Positions 43,493-50,880 of a stretch of 64,000 nt of DNA are shown here, piece after piece. The notes under the pieces are model-generated. The model was not told where the DNA came from. It ran no database searches and worked only from the letters and a program-made list of their open reading frames with translations. Origin of the DNA: Rubritepida flocculans DSM 14296. GTDB lineage: Bacteria; Pseudomonadota; Alphaproteobacteria; Acetobacterales; Acetobacteraceae. Position 1 is the stretch's first letter, and each line of letters starts with the position of its first letter. The translations under genes were made by a program, and so were the position numbers. The stretch spans positions 62,001 through 126,000 of the forward strand of contig NZ_AUDH01000002.1 of assembly GCF_000425365.1 (NCBI RefSeq), written 5' to 3'.

Positions 43493-44214
43493 GCGAGGCG
43501 CTGGTCGCCGCGCTGGCCGAGGCCTGGGAGCAGGGAGAGGCGCTCGCCCCGCTGCCGGCCGGGATGTCCCCCGCCGATGTCGCGGCGGCGGAGGAGGTGG
43601 CGGCGGCGCTGGTCGAGCGGCTCGGCCACCCCGTCATCGGCATCCGCCTCGCCCCCGCGCCGGGGGGCTCATGGGTGGCCGCGCCCCTGCTCGGGCCGCG
43701 GCTGCTGCGCGCCGCCACGCCGGTGGCGCTGCCGGCGCTGCGCCATCCGCGCCTCTCGGCCGCGGTGATCGGGGTGCTGGCCGCCCCGCTCGCCGAGGCG
43801 CCGCCCAGCTTCTCGGCGCTGCACCCCGCGGTGGATGTCGCCGCCGACCGCTACCGCGACGGCCCGGCCGATGCGGCGCAGGCGGTGGCCGATCTCGCCT
43901 CGCTCGGGCTGGTGCTGGCCGGCAAGCGGGGGCTGGGGGTGCTGCCCGAGCGCGCCGAGGCCCGGATCGGCCCGACGGGAACGAGGCCCCGCCCGGTGCA
44001 GGAGAATCTCCGCGCGCTGATGGATCAGGCGGCGGCCGCGGGCCGGCGCTGGGGGGGGCTGCCGGCGGGGGCGCTGCTGGTGCTGGCCGGGCTCGGCGGC
44101 ACGCGCGCGGCCGCGCCGGGGAAATGGTCCGCCGCCATCGGCGGGCTGGGGCGCGTCAGCGTTGTTCTGACCGGCTCAGTGGACGAGCCAGCTCAGCAGG
44201 GCGAGGGCCCATAG
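43489..44214 (+). CDS. Degenerate MhpD/FAH-superfamily protein (2-keto-4-pentenoate hydratase-like)
   Basis: A 241-residue protein whose blocks line up with 2-keto-4-pentenoate hydratases: LVERLGHPVIGIRL, GPRLLRAATPVALPALRHPRL, PAVDVAADRYRDGPADAAQAVADLAS (core DVAADRYRDGP) and the end GKWSAAIGGLGRVSVVL. The metal-binding Glu-x-Glu normally after HPR is replaced in HPRLSAAVIGVL. The ALE and ADN motifs are changed to AVD and ADL. It may have lost catalysis or changed reaction. It is translationally coupled to the TRAP large subunit. The last 39 bases overlap the convergent gene. Confidence 0.65.
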   Translation: MSEALVAALAEAWEQGEALAPLPAGMSPADVAAAEEVAAALVERLGHPVIGIRLAPAPGGSWVAAPLLGPRLLRAATPVALPALRHPRLSAAVIGVLAAPLAEAPPSFSALHPAVDVAADRYRDGPADAAQAVADLASLGLVLAGKRGLGVLPERAEARIGPTGTRPRPVQENLRALMDQAAAAGRRWGGLPAGALLVLAGLGGTRAAAPGKWSAAIGGLGRVSVVLTGSVDEPAQQGEGP

Positions 44215-44565
44215 GCCGAGCGCGAGCAGCGCCACCCGCTCGGCATGCCAGAAAAGGCGGTCGCGCAGGATGGCGCCGAGCCGGGCCTGCATCTCCGCCC
44301 GCGCCAGACGCCCGCGCGGCACGCCGGCGGAGCGCAGCATGGCATAGACCTCGGAGTGGCGCAGGTTGCGGTGGGGCGCGCGCCAGCCGGCCAGCACCAG
44401 GCCGAAGACCAGGAAGGCGATCATCTGCGCGCCGATGCGGAAGGAGAGGGTGAGGTCGTAGGAGAGCGCCAGCATCACGGTCATGACGGCGAGACCGGTG
44501 AAGGCGCAGGCGCGCCGGATGGAGACATCGGCGAAGGTCCGCAACGTCTCGTCCACCTGGTTCAC
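44176..44565 (-). CDS. Membrane protein, unknown function
   Basis: A 129-residue protein with three hydrophobic stretches (about residues 21-38, 44-60 and 108-127) separated by a basic loop (GWRAPHRNLRHSEVYAMLR) that also carries acidic residues. I recognise no family. It resembles small proteins with a short cytoplasmic loop and a C-terminal anchor. Its 3' end overlaps the convergent MhpD-like gene by 39 bases; both frames look coding, so one end could be misjudged. The region 44566-44667 upstream holds nothing obvious. Confidence 0.6.
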   Translation of the reverse strand: MNQVDETLRTFADVSIRRACAFTGLAVMTVMLALSYDLTLSFRIGAQMIAFLVFGLVLAGWRAPHRNLRHSEVYAMLRSAGVPRGRLARAEMQARLGAILRDRLFWHAERVALLALGLWALALLSWLVH

Positions 44566-44667
44566 CCCCCGGATGCCGGATCCCGCGATGGCGCGAATGG
44601 TGGCAGCGGCTTTCCCGCCCAGACCCTGCGGGAAAATGAAAACCGCGTCATTCGGCGCGGTGGCGGA

Positions 44668-44973
44668 TCATCCCATGCGGGCGAGCACGGCGAAGCCCGT
44701 CAGCGCCGCCGCGCCGGCCAGCCAGACCATCAGCGCCGCCTCCTCGCCGAGCTTCAGCACCCGCTCGGCCAGCGCCGCCGGGACGGCGGTGAGCAGCAGC
44801 GTGCCGGTCGAGACGATCATGGAGGAGCCGTAGAAGACGATCTCCGGCGTCACGGGCAGCATCTCGGGCAGCCAGACGGGATGGAAGAAGGCCACATACA
44901 TCAGCGCCGGGCTGATCAGCCCGTGCAGCAGGCAGGTGGCGACGATGAGGGTGAAGGCGGTCTCGCGCGTCAT
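44668..44973 (-). CDS. Small membrane protein, unknown function
   Basis: A 101-residue protein with three hydrophobic helices (about residues 8-28, 45-66 and 78-98). It has few charges: RVLKLGEEAA in the loop between the last two helices. I do not recognise a family. It starts four bases after the YggT-like gene ends, so the two are co-transcribed and perhaps act together in the inner membrane. Confidence 0.6.
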   Translation of the reverse strand: MTRETAFTLIVATCLLHGLISPALMYVAFFHPVWLPEMLPVTPEIVFYGSSMIVSTGTLLLTAVPAALAERVLKLGEEAALMVWLAGAAALTGFAVLARMG

Positions 44974-44977
44974 GGCC

Positions 44978-45295
44978 TCAGCCTCCGGCCGGGGGGGCGA
45001 GGCGCGGGGCGAGCCCCGCCCCGATCATGGACAGCCCGATCACCCAGCGCAGCGCGAAGAGCCAGCAGCAGGCGACCAGCGGCAGCCACATGGGCGTGAC
45101 ATAGCTCGGCACCAGCCGGCGTGCGGCGGCGACGGGGATGGCGGTGAGCCAGCGGAAGCCGCGGAAGATGTAGTTGGGATGCTCGGGCGGCAGGAAGGCG
45201 GACATCAGGAAACGCCCGATGCAGGCCCAGCCGAGCAGGGCCAGCAGGTAGTTCACGATCCAGAAGGGCAGGTGCCCGAGCACGAAATCGTTCAT
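44978..45295 (-). CDS. Membrane protein, YggT-like
   Basis: A 105-residue protein with two or three helices. The pattern WIVNYLLALLGWACIGRFLM, then PVAAARRLVPSYVTPMWLPL and a final LRWVIGLSMIG helix resembles YggT repeats, in which a short Pro-Arg segment links two helices. YggT proteins affect envelope or osmotic functions; the exact role is unclear. ATG 45295 is the first start after a repeat-bearing gap. It lies upstream of another small membrane gene on the same strand. The assignment is tentative. Confidence 0.55.
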   Translation of the reverse strand: MNDFVLGHLPFWIVNYLLALLGWACIGRFLMSAFLPPEHPNYIFRGFRWLTAIPVAAARRLVPSYVTPMWLPLVACCWLFALRWVIGLSMIGAGLAPRLAPPAGG

Positions 45296-45322
45296 GGCCC
45301 ACCGGATGAAGCAGCCCGGCCG

Positions 45323-45420
45323 CTCTAGAGCAGATCGCGCATGGCTGGAATCGGCCACGGCGCGAATCTGCCCGGAATGACGCGGCGAGGGCGGTTTCCC
45401 GTCATCCGGAAACCGCTCTC
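45323..45420. repeat. Hairpin-forming intergenic sequence with two competing stems
   Basis: The palindrome CTCTAGAG (45323-45330) is followed by an imperfect inverted repeat from CAGAT (45331) to ATCTG (45370). Then come two mutually exclusive stems: CCGGAATGACG (45372-45382) with CGTCATCCGG (45400-45409), and GAGGGCGGTTTCC (45387-45399) with GGAAACCGCTCTC (45408-45420). Similar TCTAGAGCA-type intergenic repeats are common in alphaproteobacteria. It lies between two minus-strand genes (the YggT-like gene and the symporter). Confidence 0.5.
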
Positions 45421-45434
45421 GCGCCACCGGACAC

Positions 45435-45464
45435 GGGAAAGGGGGCCCCGTCGCCAGGGCCCCC
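45435..45464 (-). terminator. Terminator of the symporter operon
   Basis: Arms GGGGGCCC (45441-45448) and GGGCCCCC (45457-45464) enclose eight bases. On the minus strand the stem is followed by TTTCCC. It lies about 50 bases past the stop of the sodium:solute symporter gene, so it fits an intrinsic terminator with a short T tract. Confidence 0.65.
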
Positions 45465-45513
45465 CCCGTTGCGGAAGGACGGGCCGCCGGGTGCGGGCCC
45501 GGCGGTGCGCGCC

Positions 45514-47571
45514 TTACTCCTTCACCGCCTCGCGCGCATCGGCCAGCCGGACGCCGCCCTTGGGGATGCGAATGGACTCCACGAAGTCCTGCATCGCCTG
45601 GGAAGGCGCCTTGGTGAACTGCGACACGACGTAGATGGTGAGGAAGGCGAGCGGCACGCCGAAGATGCCGCCCGAGATGTTGTTGATGCCCCACAGGCGC
45701 GCCACGATGCGCCCGCGCAGCACCACATGGTCGGTGTTCATCCCCCAGCCGGAGAGCGCCTTGCCGAACCAGGCGAAGGTGCCGTCCTGGATGGCCGAGG
45801 CGTTGGCCACCAGCCCCGAGGCATAGGCCTTCAGTTCGGCCGAGGCCTGGGGCAGCGCCGCGGCGGCGCGGGCGGCGTTGAGGATCGCCTCCTTGGTGCC
45901 GAAGACCTCGACGAAGGAGAGGCCGAAGAACTCCGACCAGATCAGGTAGCCGAAGGTGACCACGTAGCCCACGATCATGCCGAGGCAGGCCGCGGTGTTC
46001 GTGGTCTTCTTGTACCAGACGCCCATCACCAGCGCGGCGAAGAGGCCGGCGGCGGCGATGGAGAAGGCCCAGGCGACGAGGAAGAGGATGTCCGCCCCCG
46101 CGTTGCCGGCCGTCCAGGCCGCCGCGATCGCCACCAGGATCAGCAGCACGCGCGCGATGATCAGCCGCTGCGCGGTGGGCGCGTTGCGGTTGATCATCTT
46201 GTAGTACACGTCGTGGCTGAGCGCGTTGGCGAGCGCGAGCAGCAGGCCGTCGGCGGTGGAGAGCGCGGCGGCGAGGCCGCCCGCGGCCACCATGCCCGCG
46301 ATCACATAGGGCATGCCCGCGATCTCGGGCGTGGCGAGCACCACCACGTCCGGATGGATGCGGAACTCGTTCCACTGCAGGATCCCGTCGCGGTTCGCGT
46401 CCACGATGTTGATCCAGGGCACGCCGTAGGGCGACATGATCTGCCAGTTCTTCACCCACTCCGGCAGCGCCGCGATCGGCTGGTTGATGAAGTTCTGGTA
46501 GATCTCCAGCTTGCCGAAGGCGGCGTAGGCCGGCGCCGTGAAGTAGAGCAGGAAGATGAAGAACAGCGACCAGGCCACCGAGGCGCGGGCCTCGCGCACG
46601 GAAGGCGTGGTGAAGTAGCGCATCAGGATGTGCGGCAGCGCGGCCGTGCCCACCATCAGGCAGAACACGAGGGCGAAGAAGTTCACCGCGGCCGACATGG
46701 AGAACTGGCCGTTGGGGCCGATGAAGGGCGCGGTGTGGAAGCCCACCACCCCGGGCGGCGGCGTCTGCCCCGCGGCGCGGAAGGCCTGCTCCAGCCCTTC
46801 GATCCGCTCCAGCGCCACGCCGTACATGAGCTGCGGCAGCGGCACGCCGGTGATCTTCACCGACATGAGGATGGCCGGGATCAGGTAGGCGATGATGAGG
46901 ATGATGTACTGCGCCACCTGCGTCCAGGTCACCGCGCGCATGCCGCCCAGCATGGAGCAGACCAGGATGCCCGCGAGGCCCAGGAACACCGCCACGCCGA
47001 AGGAGACGTCGAGGAAGCGCTGGGTGATGATGCCCACGCCCACGATCTGCGCCACGACATAGACGAAGGAGGCCGTGATCAGCACCGCCACGCCGATCGC
47101 GCGCGCGACGTTGCCGCCATAGCGCGCGCCCAGGAAGTCGGGCACCGTGTACTGGCCGAACTTGCGCAGATAGGGCGCGAGCAGCACCGCCACCAGCATG
47201 TAGCCGCCCGTCCAGCCCAGGATGAAGGCGAGGCCGCCATAGCCCAGCGCGTAGAGCGAGCCCGCCATGCCGATGAAGGAGGCGGCCGACATCCAGTCCG
47301 AGCCCGTGGCCATGCCGTTGTAGACGGCCGGCACCTTGCGCCCGGCGACGTAGTATTCCGCCACCTGCGCCGTGCGGCTGATGATGCCGATATAGGCATA
47401 GACGCCGATGGTGAGGAACACGAAGAGATAGCCGATGATCCGGTCCGGCACGCCGAGCTGCTCGAGGATGCCGAGGATCACCACGAAGCCGAGGAAGCCC
47501 CCCGTATAGCCCGCGTAGATCTTGTTGAGGTTCGAGATGAAGGGGTCCTTGCCCCCGGTGCTGGCGGACAT
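45514..47571 (-). CDS. Sodium:solute symporter, large subunit (VC_2705 subfamily)
   Basis: A 685-residue SSS-family carrier, likely for acetate or another monocarboxylate, with about 13 helices. It has AEYYVAGRKVPAVYNGMATGSDWMSAASF (core YNGMATGSDWMSAASF), GGMRAVTWTQVAQYIIL and AAALSTADGLLLALANALSHD. It works with a small DUF4212 subunit encoded two bases upstream, a known two-gene arrangement. Between helices it carries a perfect EF-hand-like loop, DANRDGILQWNE (residues 391-402), preceded by a long external segment. The C-terminal region from about 560 has an extra soluble stretch before the last helix. Confidence 0.92.
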   Translation of the reverse strand: MSASTGGKDPFISNLNKIYAGYTGGFLGFVVILGILEQLGVPDRIIGYLFVFLTIGVYAYIGIISRTAQVAEYYVAGRKVPAVYNGMATGSDWMSAASFIGMAGSLYALGYGGLAFILGWTGGYMLVAVLLAPYLRKFGQYTVPDFLGARYGGNVARAIGVAVLITASFVYVVAQIVGVGIITQRFLDVSFGVAVFLGLAGILVCSMLGGMRAVTWTQVAQYIILIIAYLIPAILMSVKITGVPLPQLMYGVALERIEGLEQAFRAAGQTPPPGVVGFHTAPFIGPNGQFSMSAAVNFFALVFCLMVGTAALPHILMRYFTTPSVREARASVAWSLFFIFLLYFTAPAYAAFGKLEIYQNFINQPIAALPEWVKNWQIMSPYGVPWINIVDANRDGILQWNEFRIHPDVVVLATPEIAGMPYVIAGMVAAGGLAAALSTADGLLLALANALSHDVYYKMINRNAPTAQRLIIARVLLILVAIAAAWTAGNAGADILFLVAWAFSIAAAGLFAALVMGVWYKKTTNTAACLGMIVGYVVTFGYLIWSEFFGLSFVEVFGTKEAILNAARAAAALPQASAELKAYASGLVANASAIQDGTFAWFGKALSGWGMNTDHVVLRGRIVARLWGINNISGGIFGVPLAFLTIYVVSQFTKAPSQAMQDFVESIRIPKGGVRLADAREAVKE

Positions 47572-47573
47572 GG

Positions 47574-47885
47574 TCACTCGTCCTCCTGCACGCCGAACTC
47601 CTCGTCGATCTGGTTCTGCCGCTTGGCGAACCACCACAGGCCGAGGACGAAGACGATCAGGCTGCCCTGGGCGGCGAAATAGAAGCCGAGCGGGAAGCCC
47701 GCGACGTGGATCGGGTTCAGCGAGGGCGCGAAAAGATGGACGCCGAAGCCGGCGATGAACCAGATCGCCAGCACCGTCCACATCAGGCTGGACGTCTTGC
47801 GCCAATAGGCCCGGGCCGTCTCCGGGGCGATCGCCGCCGCGGGGGGCGGCGGCGCCGGCTCGTTGACTGGTTCTGCGAGGGGCAT
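47574..47885 (-). CDS. Sodium:solute symporter small subunit (DUF4212)
   Basis: A 103-residue protein. A proline-rich N-terminus (NEPAPPPPAAAI) precedes ARAYWRKTSSLMWTVLAIWF, then the conserved FPLGFYFAAQGSLIVFVLGL and a C-terminal WWFAKRQNQIDEEFGV. Two transmembrane helices are evident. The DUF4212 family is always found next to the VC_2705-type symporter and is thought to be its small subunit. It is the first gene of the two-gene operon; the symporter follows after two bases. Confidence 0.93.
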   Translation of the reverse strand: MPLAEPVNEPAPPPPAAAIAPETARAYWRKTSSLMWTVLAIWFIAGFGVHLFAPSLNPIHVAGFPLGFYFAAQGSLIVFVLGLWWFAKRQNQIDEEFGVQEDE

Positions 47886-48047
47886 GCTTTGTTCTCCTCC
47901 CGGCGCGGAGATTCTCCGTGGCCCCGCGCCTTCGCCTCCGCGGTGTAACGTTCACACCAAAGCTTGACGCATTAACATTAGTTAAGGCCAGATTTACTGG
48001 GGGCGTGTTGCAGCGCGGCACAGGTCCGGCCCGAAGGGAGCAAGATC
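47886..48047. promoter_or_regulatory. Divergent promoter region with an AT-rich palindrome
   Basis: The 162-base gap between the symporter operon (minus) and the next plus-strand gene holds an AT island unusual for this window. It contains TTAACATTAGTTAA (47972-47985), a palindrome with 5-bp arms, and a possible -35 TTGACG at 47964-47969. I see no convincing -10 at the right spacing. The island likely includes promoters and an operator for the symporter genes. Confidence 0.4.
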
Positions 48048-48659
48048 ATGGAGTTCCTGGACTTCTTCCGCACGCGACGCAGTGCCGCGCCGGAGGCGCT
48101 CGGGGCCTTCCTGCACGCCCAGGCGGCCTTCGTGGCGCAGAAGACGGTGGTGGACTACTGCCGGGTCAAGACCGGCCGGCGCGAGGCGCGCTACTTCTCC
48201 GATCCGGACTTCCAGGCGGCGCTGCAGCACTGCCGCTGGCAGGTGTTCTTCGCCAGCGTCTCCGACCTCGCCGCCGTGTTCGAGGCGCATCTGCGCCCGC
48301 ATGCCGCGGGCGGCGAGGCGGCGCTGGCCCTCGGCCTCGCCCGGCTGCACGAGGCCGCGCTGCTCGCCGAGCCGCCGCCGCCCGCCGAACTGCCCAGCGC
48401 GCGGGAGCGCGCCGAGGCCTGGCCGCGCCATGTCGCCGCGCTCCAGGCCGCGCCGCCCCTGCCGGCCGACAAGCTGCCCCTGCTGGCCGAGCCGGTGCTC
48501 TTCGCCACACTGCCCATCCATGCCGACCAGCGCGTGGGCGAGGCGCCGTCGCTCCGCGGCGCGCTGCGCTTCCATGTCGTCAGCACCCAGCAGGAGCTGG
48601 AGCGGCGCTTCGAGGCGCCAGCCCTGGCCCGCGGCCTCGCCGGCCTCGCGCCCGTCTGA
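48048..48659 (+). CDS. Conserved hypothetical protein
   Basis: A 203-residue soluble, mostly helical protein without signal peptide. It has FLDFFRTRRSAAPEALGAFL at the start, TVVDYCRVKTGRREARYFSD in the first third (cores DYCRVKTGR and YFSDPDFQ) and LPIHADQRVGEAPSLRG in the last third. I recall similar proteins only as hypothetical entries of alphaproteobacteria and cannot name a function. A ribosome site GGGAGCAAGATC precedes ATG 48048. It is divergent from the symporter operon and 73 bases ahead of a FAH-type hydrolase gene. Confidence 0.7.
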   Translation: MEFLDFFRTRRSAAPEALGAFLHAQAAFVAQKTVVDYCRVKTGRREARYFSDPDFQAALQHCRWQVFFASVSDLAAVFEAHLRPHAAGGEAALALGLARLHEAALLAEPPPPAELPSARERAEAWPRHVAALQAAPPLPADKLPLLAEPVLFATLPIHADQRVGEAPSLRGALRFHVVSTQQELERRFEAPALARGLAGLAPV

Positions 48660-48732
48660 GGCGGGGGCGGATTTCCCTTCGCGCGCCGGGTGTTATCCTG
48701 GCCGCCGCATCATCCGGCGAAGGAAGACGTCC

Positions 48733-49584
48733 ATGAAGCTGCTGCGTTACGGCCCCAAGGGCCAGGAGAAGCCCGGCCTGCTCGATGCCGCCGGCACCAT
48801 CCGCGACCTCTCGGGCGTGGTCGCCGACATCAATGGCGAGACGCTGGCGCCCGGCGTTCTGGCCAAGCTCAAGGCGCTCGACCCCGCCACGCTGCCCGCC
48901 GTGCCGGGCAACCCGCGCCTCGGCCCCTGCGTCACCGGCATGAAGAACATGGTCTGCATCGGCCTCAACTACGCCGACCATGCGGCCGAGACCGGCGCCG
49001 CCCCGCCCAGCGAGCCCATCGTCTTCCTCAAGTCGCTCGGCGCGCTCTCGGGGCCGTATGACGACATCATCATCCCCAAGGGCAGCACCAAGACGGACTG
49101 GGAGTGCGAGCTCGTCATCGTCATCGGCACCACCGCCCGCTACGTCAGCGAGGAGCAGGCGATGGAGCATGTCGCGGGCTTCGCCGTGGGCAACGACGTC
49201 TCCGAGCGCCACTGGCAGTCCGAGCGCGGGCCGACCTGGGACAAGGGCAAGGGCTTCGAGAGCTTCGGCCCCCTCGGCCCCTGGATGGTGACCAAGGACG
49301 AGGTGCCCGACCCGCAGAACCTGCGCATGTGGACGGATGTGGACGGAAAGCGCGAGCAGGACGGCAGCACCAAGACGATGATCTTCGGCGTGAAGACGCT
49401 GGTGAGCTACGTCAGCCAGTGCATCACCCTCTTCCCCGGCGACGTGATCTTCACCGGCACCCCGCCCGGGGTGGGGCTGGGCAAGAAGCCTACCCCCTGG
49501 TTCCTCAAGCCGGGGCAGGAGGTGCGCGTGGGCATCGAGGGGCTGGGCGAGCAGCGCTGCCGCACCGTCGCCTATGCCGGCTGA
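48733..49584 (+). CDS. Fumarylacetoacetate hydrolase family protein
   Basis: A 283-residue enzyme of the FAH superfamily, the group containing ureidoglycolate lyase, fumarylpyruvate hydrolase and acylpyruvases. It has MVCIGLNYADHAAE and PIVFLKSLGALSGPYDDI. The metal ligands are in DWECELVIVIG (Glu-x-Glu) and GNDVSERHWQ (Asp). The end FTGTPPGVGLGKKP is typical. Its last codons overlap the YdhR-like gene. The substrate is not determined. The neighbours (a monooxygenase-like protein and an SDR) suggest breakdown of a ring-cleavage or beta-diketone type acid. Confidence 0.9.
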   Translation: MKLLRYGPKGQEKPGLLDAAGTIRDLSGVVADINGETLAPGVLAKLKALDPATLPAVPGNPRLGPCVTGMKNMVCIGLNYADHAAETGAAPPSEPIVFLKSLGALSGPYDDIIIPKGSTKTDWECELVIVIGTTARYVSEEQAMEHVAGFAVGNDVSERHWQSERGPTWDKGKGFESFGPLGPWMVTKDEVPDPQNLRMWTDVDGKREQDGSTKTMIFGVKTLVSYVSQCITLFPGDVIFTGTPPGVGLGKKPTPWFLKPGQEVRVGIEGLGEQRCRTVAYAG

Positions 49585-49897
49585 ACCCGCGGGCCCCGTC
49601 ATCCTGGCGATGGATTTCGCCTCGCCCCCGCCCTGGGGCGAGGAGCGCGTGGCGAAGCTGCGCGCCCTGGCGGAGTCCATCGCCGCCGAAACCCCCGGCC
49701 TGCTGTGGAAGATCTGGACCGAGGACCAGGCCGCGGGCCGCGCGGGCGGCATCTACGCCTTCGCCACCCGCGCCGAGGCGGAGGCCTACCAGGCCATGCA
49801 CACGGCGCGCGTGACCGCGCGCGGGGCCACCGACATCCGCGCCGCGATCTGGGCGGTGAACGGGCCGCTTTCCGCCCTCACCCGGGCGCCGCTGTGA
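49574..49897 (+). CDS. YdhR family monooxygenase-like protein
   Basis: A 107-residue ferredoxin-like alpha/beta-barrel protein. It aligns by eye with E. coli YdhR (101 residues): ILAMDFASPPPWG at the start, LRALAESIAAETPGLLWKIW in the middle (core SIAAETPGLLWKIWTED), AGGIYAFATRAEAEAYQAMH, and AVNGPLSALTRA at the end. Such dimeric proteins are thought to be antibiotic-biosynthesis-type monooxygenases. The gene overlaps both the FAH gene upstream and the SDR gene downstream (GTGA), so the three are co-translated. Confidence 0.85.
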   Translation: MPAEPAGPVILAMDFASPPPWGEERVAKLRALAESIAAETPGLLWKIWTEDQAAGRAGGIYAFATRAEAEAYQAMHTARVTARGATDIRAAIWAVNGPLSALTRAPL

Positions 49898-50637
49898 CGC
49901 GGCGGGTGCTGATCACCGGCGCGGCCTCGGGCATCGGGGCGGCCTGCGCCCGGGCGCTCGCCGCCCCCGGCGCGCGGCTGATGCTGCACACCCGCCGCAA
50001 CGCGGCGAAGCTGGATGCGGTGGCGAAGGAGCTGCGCGCCCAGGGGGTGGAGGCGCACACCCATCTCTGCGACCTCGCCGCGCCGGAGGCGCCGGGCGCG
50101 CTGGTGGCCGCGGCGGCGGAGGCGCTGGGCGGGCTCGATGTGCTCGTCTCCAACGCGGGCTTCGCCGACCGCACGCCGGTGGCGGAGATCACCGACGAGG
50201 GCTTCGCCCGCAGCCTGGACACGATTCTCTGGGCCTTCATGCGCCTCGCCCGCGCCGCCCGCCCCCATTTGGCCGCGGGGGAGGCGCCTCGCCTCATCGC
50301 CATCTCCTCCTTCGTCGCGCACATGTTCCGCAATGATGCGGCCACCTTTCCGGCCACCGCCGCGGGCAAGGCGGGGGTGGAGGCGCTGGTGCGGGCGCTC
50401 GCCATCGAATGGGCGCCGGAGGTGACGGTGAATGCCGTCGCGCCGGGTTACACGCAGAAGGATCCGGGCGCCCATGCGGCCATGACGCCCGCGCAATGGG
50501 AGGCGATGATCGCGCGCATTCCCCTGCGGCGCCTCGGCACGCCGGTCGATGTGGCGCAGGCCGTGGCCTGGCTCGCCTCGCCCGGCGCGGGCTATGTCAC
50601 GGGCCAAGTGATCCATGTGAACGGCGGCATCGCCTGA
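49894..50637 (+). CDS. Short-chain dehydrogenase/reductase with substituted catalytic tyrosine
   Basis: A 247-residue SDR from a GTG overlapping the previous stop. It has the cofactor motif LITGAASGIGAACA, VSNAGFAD and the catalytic Ser in AISSFVAHM. At the YxxxK position it has TAAGK (in FPATAAGKAGVEAL), so the usual Tyr is Thr. The active-site Lys and the C-terminal GYVTGQVIHVNGGIA are kept. A subset of SDRs shares this change; they may use another acid or have altered chemistry. The segment NAVAPGYTQKD is typical. It is the last gene of the FAH-YdhR-SDR operon. Confidence 0.88.
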   Translation: MTRRVLITGAASGIGAACARALAAPGARLMLHTRRNAAKLDAVAKELRAQGVEAHTHLCDLAAPEAPGALVAAAAEALGGLDVLVSNAGFADRTPVAEITDEGFARSLDTILWAFMRLARAARPHLAAGEAPRLIAISSFVAHMFRNDAATFPATAAGKAGVEALVRALAIEWAPEVTVNAVAPGYTQKDPGAHAAMTPAQWEAMIARIPLRRLGTPVDVAQAVAWLASPGAGYVTGQVIHVNGGIA

Positions 50638-50699
50638 ACGTCATCTCCGCCTGACGCGGCGGGGCGTCACCTTTCCGACCCCTCAACTCGCCATTTCGC

Positions 50700-50880
50700 A
50701 TAGTTAAGCTTCCTCTCATGCTGGCGTTGGGCGGAACGGGGCAGCATCCCTCCTGTCGTCCCACTGCCTCCGGGCAGGGGCGGACGGCATCCGGCGGAGG
50801 CTATTTCCCGGCAAGCCGACGCCAGACTGGCCTTCGGGCCGCGGGTCGGTCGGTTCACGCCGACCGACCCGTTCCTTTTT
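50700..50880 (+). ncRNA. Possible small RNA in the gap after the SDR gene (speculative)
   Basis: The 217-base gap 50638-50854 has no convincing reading frame. An AT-rich patch (CATAGTTAAGC near 50700) could be a -10 region. It is followed by GC-rich foldable sequence and ends in a strong intrinsic terminator with its T tract at 50872-50880. This layout fits a transcript of about 170 bases. No known RNA family motif was recognised, and the terminator may simply serve the SDR operon. Confidence 0.2.
50842..50880 (+). terminator. Terminator overlapping the end of the DUF4214 gene
   Basis: Perfect 12-bp arms (CGGGTCGGTCGG 50842-50853, CCGACCGACCCG 50860-50871) with a six-base loop are followed by TTCCTTTTT on the plus strand. 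The loop holds the stop codon of the convergent DUF4214 gene, and one arm encodes its last residues. It ends transcription from the SDR side and separates the two converging units. Confidence 0.75.

Noticed and set aside
50667-50858. 63-codon minus-strand frame after the SDR gene
   Set aside because: Low-complexity product, no start signal, and it overlaps a strong terminator hairpin.
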